Assembly: GCA_900088475.1 (NCBI GenBank)
Contig: FLMG01003815.1
Location: 1,218-65,217, forward strand
Reading direction: 5' to 3'
Source of the DNA: Hyphochytrium catenoides
Lineage: Eukaryota; Sar; Hyphochytriomycetes; Hyphochytriales; Hyphochytriaceae
DNA: 64,000 nt
This document shows positions 9,866 through 22,409 of the stretch, piece after piece. The notes below the pieces were generated by a model. It saw only the letters and a list, made by a program, of their open reading frames with translations. It made no database searches and was not told where the DNA came from. The position numbers and the translations under genes were made by a program. Positions within the stretch are counted from its first letter, which is position 1; each line of letters begins with the position of its first letter.

Positions 9866-12589
9866 ATGGGAGAAAGCATTAAGGGTTGGCCAGCTGAAGA
9901 GGGCTTAGACTTTGGAACAGAGAATCGCATCGCTCTCTTATTCGCTGCCTCGTGGCATTTTAGAAGCAGAGCTCTGACACAGAAGCTCAGCAACAGCAAA
10001 GAGGTCAGAGGTCATTCAGGGCTATCAGGGACTATGCGATGGACCTAATTATACTCTTACTTCCAGGCTGATGAAGACTTTCCCTTGGCCTTAAGACGGC
10101 GTCTGCGCCTAGTAAACCTGGAGCTCAATGACGACGACGCAAGTCAAGGTGGTTCCTGGCAGAAAGTTCAACGGCGGTAGTATCACACTGAGCCTCTTTC
10201 ATTGTAGCAGTGAACCAGCAAATGACGGTACAGTGCATCACCGAGAGAAACCCAGAAAGGTAAGGGTTTCGAAGTTAACGTTCGCCACCTGGGAGCTCCG
10301 ACTCATTGTGGCTGTACGGCAGGAGAGCTCTATTACTGCGTCGCTGCATGGTCAATAAGCTGCCTACACTTGTCGTCCTTGACCGCTCAGGTCTGGTATC
10401 CACGGAGAAAGAAGCTAGGACATGGGCAGAGGTACTTTAGGCAATAGAGCGAGGCATGTCCTCTTGGACCTCTAACTTGTATATTGTGTAGAGCAATGCT
10501 CTCCCTCAATGGCTACTCTGTCTCATTGGCACCACCGAAGGTGAGATGGCGCAGCTTTTAGCGGTCGCCGGTCACTCTGCCTGGCCAATTTTACTGACCA
10601 GCTCTTCGACAGCGGATCCCTTCTCTGGCTCCCAACTCTCTGACCAAGATGCCGAAAAGCTTTCAAAAGAGGCAGTCGAGGCGTACAACGAAGGAAATTT
10701 CCAGCAAGCAGCGCTAGCCTACACAGAGGTGCTGGGCCACAGGCCACAGGACCCTGACACAAACTACAACCTTGGTGTTCTGCTCCATACGTTAGGTTAG
10801 CGGCTGAAGCAGCTGCTATGCTCACATCTTCCTAATCATCTCCCTATTTCTTCTCTTACGTGAATTCCTCTCTTACATTAAGCTTGCGTGCTTATTGCTT
10901 CCTACTGGCCTGTTCGTGTGTTCAGGGCAGTCCTATTGCCCATTTCGCTTCACTGTCATAAAAAGAGTTGCTTATGCATCGCCTCTCCTGACATTCCTGG
11001 ACTCCTCTCACGTATCCTCCACGGCACCTTTCCAGGACTTAGTCGGTTGGCTGTGCGGTACATCATACGTGTGGTTGAGCAAACTCCTGATGACGCCACA
11101 GCACACTCGGTGCTAAAGTAAGTCCAAAGTTATCTACCGCATTGGTGTCTCCTTCGCTGTTGTCTGCCGTTTGCACCGAGTCACTCTGTCTCTTTTGTTT
11201 GTTAAACTATACAAACACCTCTGGTGAGCTCACCTTTTGACGTCCACCTGATAACTTCTTTCGATATTTGCATTGCTGGTGAACAGGAGTGTGCTCTATC
11301 CGCTTGAGCCTGGCCTTGTCGTGGAAGAGCTGAGAGACTTAGTGAAGAGGCAACCAACCAACAAACGGGCGCTTCACGCTCTCGGAAGCTTAACAGGGCA
11401 AGCCACTAGCGTTGACCCTGATTATGTTAAACAGGCAAGTTCTGCTCTTCGACACATATACAGGTTACTAGAGAGATTGATATGGCTGGTGCTCACCACA
11501 GGTCTTCGATGGACTCTCTGATGTGTTTGAGGAGAAGCTAGTTCAGCACTTAGGCTACAGGGTAAGAGAAGCATCTGTTGGGCTTCCCATTTTCAGAGCT
11601 CATAGTCTCGTTGCTGTGCAGGTGCCCTGGGACCTGTATGAGGAAATAAAGAAGCTGCGTCCCTCTGGCCATTATGACATTATTGATCTTGGATGCGGTA
11701 CCGGACTCTGTGGTAGTCTCTTTCGGCCTATGGCTCGCTCGCTTCTTGGGGTATGACTGTCATGGGGCAAAGCAAAAGCCCTGTCGTAGCTGACTTACCT
11801 AGCGTGGTACAGGTCGACCTATCACCCAAGATGATAGAGAAGGCCAAAGAGGGAGGTTTCTATGACGAGTTACGAGGTCAGCCGCACTATATATGGCTGC
11901 CGCTCTCCTTCGATTAGACCAGACACCAGATTTTTACTGTCTGTTGCATAGTTCAAGGCACTTTGTTGGTTCCTGATGCCTTTGATCTTGAGACAAGTAT
12001 TCTCGTATCGTTTGCTGGCTTCTTACCCTCCCTTTTCTTTCATTTCTGCTCCTACACTAGTTGAAGATATCAATCATACGTTGACGAAGCAATCGAACCA
12101 GTCCGTCGACATTATCCTAGCAGCAGATGTCTGGATCTACCTTGGGAGCTTACGCCCTATGTTTGAACTCTGTTACAAAGTGCTAAAGCCAGGAGGGCTG
12201 CTTGGATTCTCTGTCGAGGCCCAAACGGGACAAACTGAGGACTTCAGGGTGCGGAGGCTCATTTTGCCACTTGCGGATTTCCGCCGTCTCTTTTTGCCCT
12301 CCTTCCAGCCCTATTTCCCACTGTTTCTTCTATCTACCCTCAGTGTCCTCGGCTCAGCTGTGTTAATTCCGGTTCCTTCTCGCTGTCAGTACAATGTCTA
12401 ATCAGTAACACTTCTGTCTCTGCTGGTCTTCAGATTCTTCCGAGCGGGAGATTCAGCCATTCCGCAAAATACATCCATGACCTCATTGCTACCCATGGCT
12501 TCCAGGAGGTAGTAGAGCAAAGTATTGTGGTCAGAAAAGAGTCAACAACGGCTCTCCCGGGCCTTCTATTTATCATAAGGAAAATCTAG
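9866..12589 (+). CDS. Thioredoxin-like (cysteine-less) + TPR + SAM-dependent methyltransferase protein, apparent fusion
   Basis: Exon 1 (ATG 9866) encodes a thioredoxin/nucleoredoxin-type start, RIALLFAASWHFRSRALTQKL. The family's WCPPC active site reads WHFRS, so both redox cysteines are missing. A later exon ending at 10431 has the cis-proline strand NKLPTLVVLDRSGLVSTE. The next exon, 10492-10540, continues in phase and splices by a 72-bp GT-AG intron (10541-10612) into DPFSGSQLSDQDAEKL and a TPR (EAYNEGNFQQAALAYTEVLG). Then come VEQTPDDATAHSVL, FEEKLVQHLGYR and the methyltransferase domain: motif I DIIDLGCGTGLCG, VDLSPKMIEKAKEGG, DIILAADVWIYLG and VLKPGGLLGFSVEAQTG, ending at TAG 12589. 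TPR-methyltransferases of this style are known in bacteria and eukaryotes; the substrate is unknown. An alternative is two genes, with the second starting at ATG 10546. The methyltransferase call is firm and the fusion is an inference. Confidence 0.72.
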
Positions 12590-12872
12590 TCGCGTTTACT
12601 CAGCTTCTTTTGCTCCATCACATGGGAGAAAGTGTGATTCTAAAGCCATACCCAAAAGAGGCCCTCCGCCATTAAGCATTTCTTTTGCGAGTCAGATTCT
12701 TTGTTCGAAGGGAAGGCTGCTAGCTAGCAGTAAATCTCATCCAAGCCTATGGTAGTTTGCATTCTGCATCTATATTTTCATCATCTTTCTGATCTTACTT
12801 TGTCGGTTTAGGCAGTATACAATCAAGAAATCGGAAAGACTCGAAAGACAAAGGGCTGCAGTGTTCAAAGCT

Positions 12873-14655
12873 TTATTTCTTGGTGATGGGCTTCACCACC
12901 GGAACAGAAGGGGCTGGAGGAGGAGGCGGACGGGCAGGGACGCTCTCGTTGTACTTTAGAATCCAGGCGGCAGCCTCAACGATGCTGTCGCAAATATAGG
13001 TGGGCTTTATGTCTGATGAAGAGATGTATTAGTCTTTTATCTACGGAGACCAATACTTCTGTAAGCTTGACTTGCCTTTGTTTGTCTCATCCACAGGACG
13101 GAATTTTCCTGTCCTAACTAGGATACCCTTCATTCCCATGAGCAGCGCTCCCTCCACGTCTTGCTTGAGATCTGCATACAGTGACGAGAATTATGACGAA
13201 TCAGAAACCCGAAGCTTGCACATGCTGTCGTCCACCTACCATCACCAATCATGACTGCGCTCTTGGGTGCACAGTTTCTGAAAAGACAGGTTGAGATCAA
13301 GCTTGGGTTAGTAGGGATTGTGATGAAGGTTTATGATAAGATAAGGCCTCACAGGTCATTCAATGCGGTCTGGAAGAAGGCGGGCTCTGGTTTCCTACAC
13401 AATTAGCTGTGAGCAGGGGTTGCCGCTCCAACTTATGTCATGCACCTTGGTGGAGACGATGGAGCGATGACTGAGCGCCTAGACATCCAACTCTTGCACC
13501 AAGTAGTGCTGCCATGACATTAATCGGCGAACGGGGAAGCAAAGGCAATAGAGAGAAAGAAAACTCCAGTTTATTGACGAACCCGGCTACAATCGCCTCC
13601 TTGTCGGTTGCGAACTCTAAGCCCGCCACGAAAGCTCCGGGTCCTAGGTATAGGCCATCCTTCTCGGCATAGTAGCGAGCCTTGTGGATGGCAATTAACT
13701 GCCCACCGCTGAGAAGGAGGCGGAATGCTTGATTTAACTAGGGAAAGGCTTTTTTAGAGTCGAATGCTGGCGCCCAACTAGAGAGCGCTATCCTGCTAAG
13801 GAGACTGTGGTCCAGATTTTCCGGGGAGTTCAGTAGTCCCCCGGCCCATACCTCCTCTTCTTTGGTTTTCTGTGCTCTTCTCAGAGTTTTGCATCGCCAC
13901 TTTCGATCCTTCCACAACCCAACTTCCCGTCCTAAACCTCTAGCCAAAGAAGGCAGTAGTACCTTTTCGTAGTGGAATTCCTGCTGCGCTAGCCCTATCA
14001 CGACGGCGTTAGGGTTCTCCGTGCTGATGCCCTTGAAGTCCTCCTCCAAGTCTTTGTCTATCAGATACATGGGCCGCAACTTGCGGGTTTCCAGGATCCG
14101 GCGGGCTGCGAAAGGGGAGCTGTAGACCATTTCCTCCTTGATAAAGTCAAAACCTATGGAATTGAGATGCCGAACCTTGCAGCGAGGGTCAGCAGTTTCC
14201 GAAAGTTATTGTCAGCAAGAAAAATAAGCGAATGAGGAAGGGTGGAGGTGAGCAACAGAACGAGGAAAGTGCGGACCGAATAGGGTCTCAGGATGACCGC
14301 TAAAGGCTGTCCGTTCACTATCCAGTTCAATGGCCAGTACCTCACCTACCAAGGACTTCCTAGACATCTTGGTTGTGTTGGTCACTGCAGCGTAGAAGGT
14401 GATCAAGGGTTATCAGCCGGAGCCCATTCTAATGGCGACTATCGGAATTATCCCTTACCATAGCGAACCTGGAGCCCACTACTCTCTAGTCTTTTCAGTG
14501 CTTCAGCCGCTCCAACTATCGCGCTATCACCAACATGAATTGTGCCTGCGGTACTCCTTAGCTTTTCATTGATGGGCACGCTCTACCGTAAACCTACCGC
14601 TGAGGTCAACTAGGACGGCCTTTACTCTAGACTGAACAGCTGAAAGGGCAGCCAT
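12873..14655 (-). CDS. HAD-superfamily phosphatase, LHPP/HDHD2 type
   Basis: This is a haloacid-dehalogenase hydrolase of the subfamily that includes phospholysine-phosphohistidine inorganic pyrophosphate phosphatase (LHPP) and HDHD2. The nucleophile motif is [16 protein letters not shown]. It is split by a GT-AG intron inside the Gly codon, and the two halves join in frame only when spliced. Next come [15 protein letters not shown] and [12 protein letters not shown] (motif II Thr); [26 protein letters not shown]; and [15 protein letters not shown]. Then follow [27 protein letters not shown] and the C-terminal block [13 protein letters not shown] and [17 protein letters not shown]. The protein ends in a Pro-rich tail (seven prolines in a short run) and TAA at 12873. 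ATG 14655 is the first Met before the nucleophile strand. Likely a soluble Mg2+-dependent phosphatase; the physiological substrate cannot be read from the sequence. Confidence 0.85.
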
Positions 14656-15476
14656 CACTGCCGCTGCATGCACTCCCAGCGCGGCTACTATCTACTCTGT
14701 GGAGAGAGTGTATTTGCAACAGCCAAGTGGACTTTCCTGCGACAGGGCGAGCGTTGATAGGGTGGGAGGGGTTGAGAAGCGACCGAGCCAGCTCTTGCTA
14801 TTATCTGCTTATTCACTCCTCGAACTCATGGTAGGCAGCGATTCCTTAGACGCGTGGTCACAACGGAAAGGTGGTCAATGCCCGCTCTCTCTAGGCCGGC
14901 GAGTCTTCTATCCAAGAGGCTGGCAGTCAAACGAGAAGACCAAGAGCAAGTGACTTCCTTCCGAACAACAAACAAAAATTGATCTTGTGCGGCGCTTGAA
15001 GCAGCTGTGGAAGATTATTTGAGAGATACTTACAGACACGGCTCCGAGGGGATCTCTGTAGGCTTGCCCAAAAATGATAACCACCAGCTCTGGGGGATGT
15101 CTGGAGCATTGCTCTTGTAGACATCAAAAGTAGTAGTACCGTGTCCTAAGCCCTCGTATCCGAATATAAGGACATGATAATAGTGCCGCCGATGCGAAGC
15201 AGCGTGATGTTGGTGTTATTGGTGGAGACCGAGGGTCTGAGAGTGCTCCTTTCTGAAGCTTTCTGAAGCTTTCGGCAGCAACTCAGCTTCAGTTTGAGTC
15301 GCTCTCAGGTCACGTGTCAAGAGCTTAGCCTCGCTTCTTCTCCATCTGTGCATCACTCCGCCGGGGCTTCCTCGTTGTTGAGTCACTTATAAGAACTCGG
15401 CTTCACGCGTCCAGACCAGTGAGCTGCGCGGACCCTAGTTTCTAGAGGGAGGAGGAGTGAACGCACGCTGGCAAGC
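14656..15476. other. Intergenic region between divergent HAD phosphatase and BOP1 genes
   Basis: No supported coding exon. Open frames at 14699-14953 (+) and 14927-15127 (-) start at non-ATG codons and lack motifs. A 10-bp unit tttctgaagc is repeated in tandem at 15250-15269. The last 100 bases before 15477 are probably the BOP1 5' UTR. Confidence 0.4.
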
Positions 15477-18400
15477 ATGGCAAGGGCTACGAAGAACATA
15501 GGAGCGGCAAAGAAGCTGAATGGGAAGAAGAAGATGGAAGAGAGCTCTTCCCAGCAGCCAGAGAAGGCAGATAAGGAGCTTGCTAGCGACGAGATTGATG
15601 AGGCAGCAAACAGCGAAGAAGAGGAGGTGTCACAGAATGGCGACGTGAGCGCCGACAAGGGAGACGGAGAAGACAGTGCCGCAGAGGAGGATGCCTCAAG
15701 TGGAGATGATGACGGAGAAGACGATTCAGAAGATGACAGCGATGACTTTGAGGATCAAGGCTCATCATCTGATGAAGAGGATGGAGACACTGCCGACGGG
15801 GATGAAAGTGAGGAGGAAGACGAAACTGCAAGGCTAGCGCAGGCAGAGATACAACGCCGACGCAAGCTCAACTTTGAGAGAGAAAAGATGCTGCAGAGCA
15901 TGAAGAAAGATGGCTCCTTAGATAAAGCAAAGATGCTGCACGTGGACGATCTGTCCTCCGATGACGAGGCTCCTCACAACACGATCGGTAACGTGCCGCT
16001 GCGGTGGTATGACGAATATGACCACATTGGCTACGACGTGTCTGGCAAGAAGATTGTGAAGAAGGCACAGACCGGAGGAGACACTATTGATGCCGTCATT
16101 GCTGCTCGAGATGACCCGAACTTTAGGTCAGGAAGGGATAGCAAACTTCCTTTTTACCAGCTCTTACCGCTGCGAAGTGCTAACGCGCGATCTGGAAGGG
16201 CATTATCTAAGTCTAACCTGGCTCTGTTTCTTTCTATTCTTCTTTCCTACTCAGGCGCACTGTCTATGACGCGTATAATGACCGGGAAGTCGTCCTCTCT
16301 AATCGGGACCTGGAGATTATTCGTCGCATCCAGAGTGGGAGCTTCGCACATCCTGAGTTCGATGCCCACCCGGTAAGGCTCGATATTTAAGAGAGGAACA
16401 AGCCCACTAGCTCAATTTGCGCTTGACCTTCCTCCCCTTCTTTCTTTCTTCAGTCAGACATCCTCTTTCCATCCTTGGACTTACGACTAACACTGGTCTG
16501 GCTGCATCTCTCTTCGTGTGCAACGTAATCCAGGAATATGTCGATTATTACACTTCAAAGGTAGAGCAGCACCCACTGAGCAATGCGCCAGAACCCAAAC
16601 GACGATTTCTGCCATCTAAATGGGAGGTAAGTTTTGGTCACTGGTCCAACATATGGAGGTGTTAGTGACATGACGGTCGCTCTGCTCGGCGTAGGCCATG
16701 CGTATTGCGAAGATTGCTAAGGCAATTGAGGAGGGCCGTATAAAGCTAGGTAGCACCCTTTCCTTTGCGATTGGCCCTGTAAACATGCCTCCCCCCATCT
16801 ATAGCTGTCCAGTGCTTGCCAGCAATATGTGCAGCTCTAGCACTTTTTAATGGTGCTTACTCGCTCTCCTTGGACGACTGAATAGATAAAGACCAGGACA
16901 AGAAGCCAGAGGTCTACATGCTCTGGAAGGCTGATGATGAACCAGACATGAGGCGCGGACCTGTCCATATCCCTGCCCCGAAAATGGCTCTACCAGGTAG
17001 GCTGCCTAAACGGAAGCGGCACACAGGGGATACAAGAAGACTATCAATAGTTATTGACCTCTTCTCTCTGTCCAGGACATGCTGAGTCATATAACCCGCC
17101 GGAAGAATACCTCCTCACAGAGGAAGAGCAAAAAGCATGGTGAGGGCGGATGTTTGTGTGTTCAGATAGGGCAATGCATAAGCTGACACTGTAAGCAGGG
17201 AAGAGATGGACCCAGAAGACCGGGAACTCAACTTTATCCCCAGAAAGTTCAAATCCTTCAGAGAAGTATGCGGCTATGAAGGTTTCGTCAAAGAGAGATT
17301 CGAGCGCTGTCTTGATCTGTAAGTCCCTGATCTGTAGATGCGTCTAAGATGCTTGGAAACCTCACAAACCCTTACTGCTGTCGCTTCTCCGCAGATATCT
17401 CTGTCCGCGATCCATGAAGAGGAAATTGAATATCGATCCAGAATCTTTGGTGCCGCAGTTGCCGAAACCTCGAGACCTAAGGCCTTTCCCTACTACTCTT
17501 GGCATTATTTATTCAGGGCATACCGGCAGAGTTCGTTCCATCTCAGTTTGTCCAGATGGGCAGTATCTCGTTTCAGGCTCAGATGATCAGACGTCAGTTG
17601 CTCTCGTTTAGATCTATAAGGCTTGGTGACCGATGCTTACTTTCCCACCCACCTCTTCCTCCTCTTCCTTTGTCCTTCGCTCCAGCGTTAGGATCTGGGA
17701 AATTGACACTGGCAGATTGCTTCAGACATGGCATGTGGACGCTGTCGTACACCAAGTGGCGTGGAATCCTAATCCGGACCATCAAGTCGTCGCTGTTGCC
17801 GCAGGGTCAAGGTATGAGCAGTGATTTGTCCTTCACGTCTTACACCCACCTGGTTACGATGCCGCATTGGCCCGACGGTTGGGTTGCGACTTCTTGGGCA
17901 GGTAGTTGACTTTACGTCTTGCCTTGCGACAGGGTTCTTTTGCTAGCCACTGGCACTGGGAGTGGCGACCAGACAGATGTTACAAACGCGTTACTCGGCG
18001 GACTTGGTGACCATGAGGCTGAAGAGGTACGAGACTACTGACTGCCTTGTCCATCCAAGCGCCCCAACCTTTTGACAAGGATGACACAGGCTAGCGGCGA
18101 GAACGGAGAGACAAGCCAGGAAGAGAAGTCTGTACGATGGGCGACTTTAGGTCAAAAGAATGCCATCAAGAAGGAGAGTCATGGCGCTGCGGTCTGGTGG
18201 GCCTCTCGTCCGGGTTCTGGAGCCAGGTTGGAGCTTGTTCATGCCGCTGAGGTCAAGATGGTCACATGGCATCGGAAAGGCGACTACTTGGCCTCTTGCT
18301 CCCCAAGCTCAAGCAGCATGGGAGTTTATATCCATCAGATTTCAAAACGTAAGACGCAGATTCCCTTTCGCAAGAACTATGGTCAGGTGCAGAGCGTTTC

Positions 18401-19300
18401 CTTTCACCCGTCCAAGCCCTTCTTCTTCTTGGTCACGCAGAGGAACGTTAGAATCTACAATCTGGTCAAGCAAGCTTTGGTATGTCGGCTCCCACAGGCC
18501 CCCTCGATACGACCCTCTTTCTTTTCCTTATAACAGATCGCTCTTTTAATGTTTACTTGTGGACTCTCTTCCCTCTTTATTGCGCAAGTGGTAGTGTCTG
18601 CACGTGACAATCATGTATCAACTCCCCTCTACCACTGGTCACATTTGTCAGGCTATTGTTCATCAGCTCTCATATACTCTTCTTTACAGACGAAAAAGCT
18701 AAACTCAGGAGCTAAGTGGATCTCAAGCCTTGCTGTCCATCCATCTGGAGACCATCTCATTGTAGGCAGCTACGACCGGCGTGTCTGTTGGTTTGACCTG
18801 GATCTGTCGTCTCTGCCTTTCAAGACCTTAAAATATCATGAGAAGGCGGTCCGTTCTGTGGCCTATCATCCCCACTATCCTCTAATGGCGTCGGCCTCGG
18901 ACGACGGGACTGTCCACATTTTCCACGCCATGGTCTATTCGTAAGTCCTCTCCCAATTTTGAAAGTTAGGCCTCTCTCAGTGACAGGGGCACTGCCCTGT
19001 AGGGATCTGTTGAAGAATCCGCTGATTGTGCCCCTGAAGATATTAAGAGGGCACGACGTCACGGGAGGCGTAGGCGTGATGTGTGTTGCCTTTCATCCCA
19101 CCCAGGTTAGCACCTCTATACACCTTCTCCCTTTCCAGTCTCTACTCTTCTTCCCCACGTACCTTCTGCCTTTGTCGCTTTCGGGTCGATTCTGTAACCG
19201 CATTCGTGAGCCATTTTCTTTAACTGTCCTTTTACCTCAGCCTTGGGTCATCAGTGGCGGCGCCGATGGGAGCATACGCTTGTTCCAGAATATTCACTAG
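15477..19300 (+). CDS. BOP1: BOP1/ERB1 ribosome biogenesis WD40 protein (PeBoW complex)
   Basis: BOP1 (yeast Erb1) works with Pes1/Nop7 and WDR12/Ytm1 in the nucleolus during 27S/32S pre-rRNA processing for the 60S subunit. ATG 15477 opens a Lys-rich segment and then a long acidic region (Glu/Asp/Ser-rich, about residues 20-120). The BOP1NT domain follows: [38 protein letters not shown] in part, a segment around [34 protein letters not shown] and PAPKMALPG. The signature [18 protein letters not shown] is nearly invariant in the family, as are [16 protein letters not shown]-like residues around 17290-17410. The C-terminal half (17.5-19.3 kb) is a WD40 propeller: [75 protein letters not shown] and [13 protein letters not shown] near the stop. 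At least twelve exons; very secure. Confidence 0.95.
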
Positions 19301-19914
19301 CGGGAGCGGGATCACGCACAATGTACCATAGAGTTGAGGGCTATCTATGCAAGAGCTTGCCGATGTGGTGCTGACTGCAAGGCGGGAAGCCGCTTCTGAT
19401 AGCTATAGCTTCGATAAAGGCTCCATACGGCTTATAAAAAGGCTGGAAAACTTCTATTTCTATTACGCTGTTATCCCTCTCCACAGACTCCTAGCACAGC
19501 AGCGTCTACTGGGAGGTTCAACTAAAGTCAATGTACGCCCTAGAGGAGTTCCCCGTTTGTCTGTTTCTCATTCGCCGCTGAAAAGGCGCTAATAGTCCCT
19601 GAAGCCAACCTAGAACAAACACCCTTGAGTCTCTCCTCCCGCTTACTTGATATATCCCTCTCCTCCTCAAGAAGGAACCCTTTGGCAACAAGAAACAGCA
19701 CATGGACAAAATGCTGAAGCTAACCGAAAGCTGGTAGTTGTATCAAGTTCAGGTTGTTCGCTCTGCCAGCGATAATTAATTAGAGAATAAGGGTACAGAG
19801 GGAACAGGAGAATGGCAGGCAGAGCACTACGCCTAAAAGAACACGAGGACACCGCAGAGACAGATCAAAGAACGATTAAGGAGAGGATACGGAGCTCTAG
19901 AATGGAGGAAATGC
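19301..19914. other. Convergent 3' region between BOP1 and a small minus-strand gene
   Basis: A frame at 19347-19592 (+) is open for 81 codons directly downstream of BOP1 but shows no motif. I treat the stretch as 3' UTRs and spacer. Confidence 0.35.
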
Positions 19915-20244
19915 TCAGTAGAACTCGCCCACATCCTTTGAAGTCTGGGATTTCTTTTTGTAAAGCCGTCCAATTGTGCCAGAGTATAGCGACACAGGGG
20001 CTGAGTAGATTGCTCCTGCCGCCCATGCCGCGTAGGACTTTTTGGCCTTCTTGGTAGCGTCGTTCTTACTGGTTTCCTGTTCAGGTGCGTTATTGGATGG
20101 TGACTGGTTCTCTTTGGGCTTCATTGCCGCTAGATCCTCTGCCTCGTAAATGGTTCCTGCCTGAGGTTCACCGCTTTCATCTAGTAGGGAGATGGTGTTC
20201 GCGCCCTCACTCTTTTGCTTTGTCTTGGAACCGTAGAAGACCAT
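19915..20244 (-). CDS. Small intronless protein of unknown function (109 aa)
   Basis: A single-exon frame begins with ATG 20244 and ends with TAG near 19915. The protein starts MVFYGSKTKQKSEG, then has NTISLLDESGEPQAG and IYEAEDLAAMKP. A polar Ser/Asn/Lys linker leads to a more ordered C-terminus, KKSYAAWAAGAIYSAPVSLY, and it ends KDVGEFY. There is no signal peptide or convincing membrane helix. The regular alternation of ordered ends and a polar middle, with natural codon composition, suggests a real gene, but I recognise no family. It could instead be a fortuitous frame. Confidence 0.45.
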   Translation of the reverse strand: MVFYGSKTKQKSEGANTISLLDESGEPQAGTIYEAEDLAAMKPKENQSPSNNAPEQETSKNDATKKAKKSYAAWAAGAIYSAPVSLYSGTIGRLYKKKSQTSKDVGEFY

Positions 20245-20859
20245 GGTTGGATGGGGTAACGACTAATGCGCCGCGTCTCTGTATGTAGATCGATGATTGA
20301 TGTGGAGATCCAAACGGCCTTGAAACCGCTGCAAACGACGGCAAGTATTTTTCTCTTCCAAAGCTCGCCAAGTCTTTCAGTCAATGCTGTCCTCGTAGAT
20401 GGAGCTGAGACCGAAGTAGTCGATAAAAGTTCAAGGAGCTTCACCTTTACAGCAGAGAAGAAGAAGTCACAATCAAACCGCGAGTTTGGCAATGGTGGTT
20501 TTTTTTAGACTAAGCAGTCTCTGGGAAGAGCTCTGTCTGACCTCTGGGAGTCTGCGGGAATTGCAGTTCTGTGCCCTTCTCCAGCTCGACAAGGGTTTGC
20601 TGGATCAGAGGTCGGACAAGTCAAAGGGACGGGCTTGGTGTTCAGCCTCATGACGCAGCATTGAGAGGCTTTCTCTGCCTCCGCTCCCGCTCGCCTGTTT
20701 GCTGCTTCGCCTTGTGATGATGGATCTTCTTCTTCTCTGTGTCGTCTCATATCTCTTCTCGGTCTGACTCTCCCGATCAGGGTTGTTTCTTAGGACTTTG
20801 TTTCTGATATATCTTCTGTCTGGTTCTGGAGGGGGTTTGTGTTAGTAGGGGTAGATCCT

Positions 20860-21005
20860 CCTGTAGCTGGCTTGACTTCTCCGACTCTCTCTCTCCACTC
20901 CTCTCTGTCTCTCGCACTGGCCTTTCCTTTTCCCGTTCTGTCTCATGGTGTATAGAGGACTTATTCTATGTCTCGCTCTCTCTCTGTCTCTCTCCTCCTC
21001 CCTTG
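20860..21005. repeat. Pyrimidine-rich low-complexity tract (tctc/ctct runs)
   Basis: The plus strand is dominated by tctctctc, ctctgtctc and similar runs, with flanking CT-rich sequence from about 20500 to 21010. Long open frames read across it (for example 20842-21126 on the minus strand) are Arg/Glu repeats caused by the composition and are not supported as genes. It falls in the non-coding interval between 20244 and about 22400. Confidence 0.7.
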
Positions 21006-21856
21006 GTACTACAACTGGAGGGAAGGGGGCCAGTGAGGGAGTGACTCTTCCACTCACACTCTCCTTGAATAAAAGCAAAAGGGCAAAGGAGGCCAGCCAT
21101 TTTGAAGGATTCATGAAATGAAACATTCAGAATAGGTTTCCCGGTGAGTTTGCTGGAAGGTAATCCTTGAGTCTCCACTGATAGAACTAGATAAACTAAT
21201 ACACAAAATGGGCCAGGTCAGGAGCGCCTACGAATAACATTGTGTTTTTTTTGTTTCATTGTGAAAGTTACGCCGAGGTTCTTTCCGCATCAGATTGTTC
21301 TTACAGATGACAGGAGGGAATGTCCTGAGGGGCTAACCCGCAAACGTCGTATTTAATCTCAATTAGGCTAGTTCATTATAACCTCAGTAGTCCTCTCAAA
21401 GAGCTGTTTCAATAAATCCTTTTGTACGCCCTCCTGCTCTCTACCTATTGTCGTATTTCGGTCCAGTCGCCATAGAGAGCCGCCGCAAACTAGAACTGTC
21501 TCAAGTCTTCCCAGGCTTGTTTCCTGTCTTTTTGAGTGCAGAATATACAGCGTTGGAAGGGAAGGAGGGCGAGAGAGACGATGGAGGTTCTGTCTCGTCT
21601 GAGGCACGGCTATTACTGCTTTCAGGCCCTTTCCTTTGGACATCAGCAAGTGGTTCTTCAGATAGGGAGACAGGGTCCTGAGTTCGCCATAGAGTTCCAA
21701 GATTGGCCGGCGGCCCGTAATGATGAGGCTGCCTGTAGAGAAGTGATAGAAGCTGATGAGGGGACTCGTGGTCATTAGCAATGGGCAATAGGGATGCTGA
21801 AGCCGCGGCAAAGCGAGTAGTAGAACAGCTGGTAGAACTCGAGCACTAGAAGCTTC

Positions 21857-21919
21857 CTGTTGAGAGTGTGGGCAGAGTTTAGGATGCAAGCAGTCTGTTG
21901 AGAGTGTTGGCAGAGTTTA
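21857..21919. repeat. Imperfect direct repeat of 25 bp
   Basis: The unit beginning ctgttgagagtg and ending cagagttta occurs at 21857-21881 and again at 21895-21919 with a single mismatch, separated by 13 bases. No gene overlaps it convincingly. Confidence 0.75.
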
Positions 21920-22409
21920 TCCTATAACAAAAGGAGTGCAGGTAGCTCAATGAGGAGTGATGGTCGCTCTGTTGAGGTTGCTACGAGTACAAGTAGCTCT
22001 TTCCTGGCATCATCTGTGAGGAAGTGAGAAAGGAGGTATGCAGAGATGATGGGATAATAGTACTGGTAGGTTGAAGCTTTTACCGTCGATATGCTCCATC
22101 AGTTCTACCATTTCTCAAAAGGCAACGGTTGTGATTAGTGACAGCTAGCTAAGAAATAACCGACAAAATAGCACTCTTCTTGTGGCTCTCTGCTGGAGGT
22201 ATGTGAATCTTCACTCTCTTCCCCTCAGGCCTTTCTTTCAGCAAAGTGGCTGCTCCTAGGCAGCACAGCTGTGACTACAGTCGCTGCCGGAATAGCGCCT
22301 TCCTTTGTTATCTTAGTAAGAAGATTGATCAGGAGGCAAAGCAGATAATAACAATTGTTGAACCAGGCAGTGTCATCTTAGGTTAAGCCTTAGCTAGAGC
22401 TAATAATAA

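Noticed and set aside
21368-21889. 173-codon minus-strand open frame
   Set aside because: Composition is irregular, it reads through low-complexity sequence and the 25-bp repeat, and it has no motif or signal.
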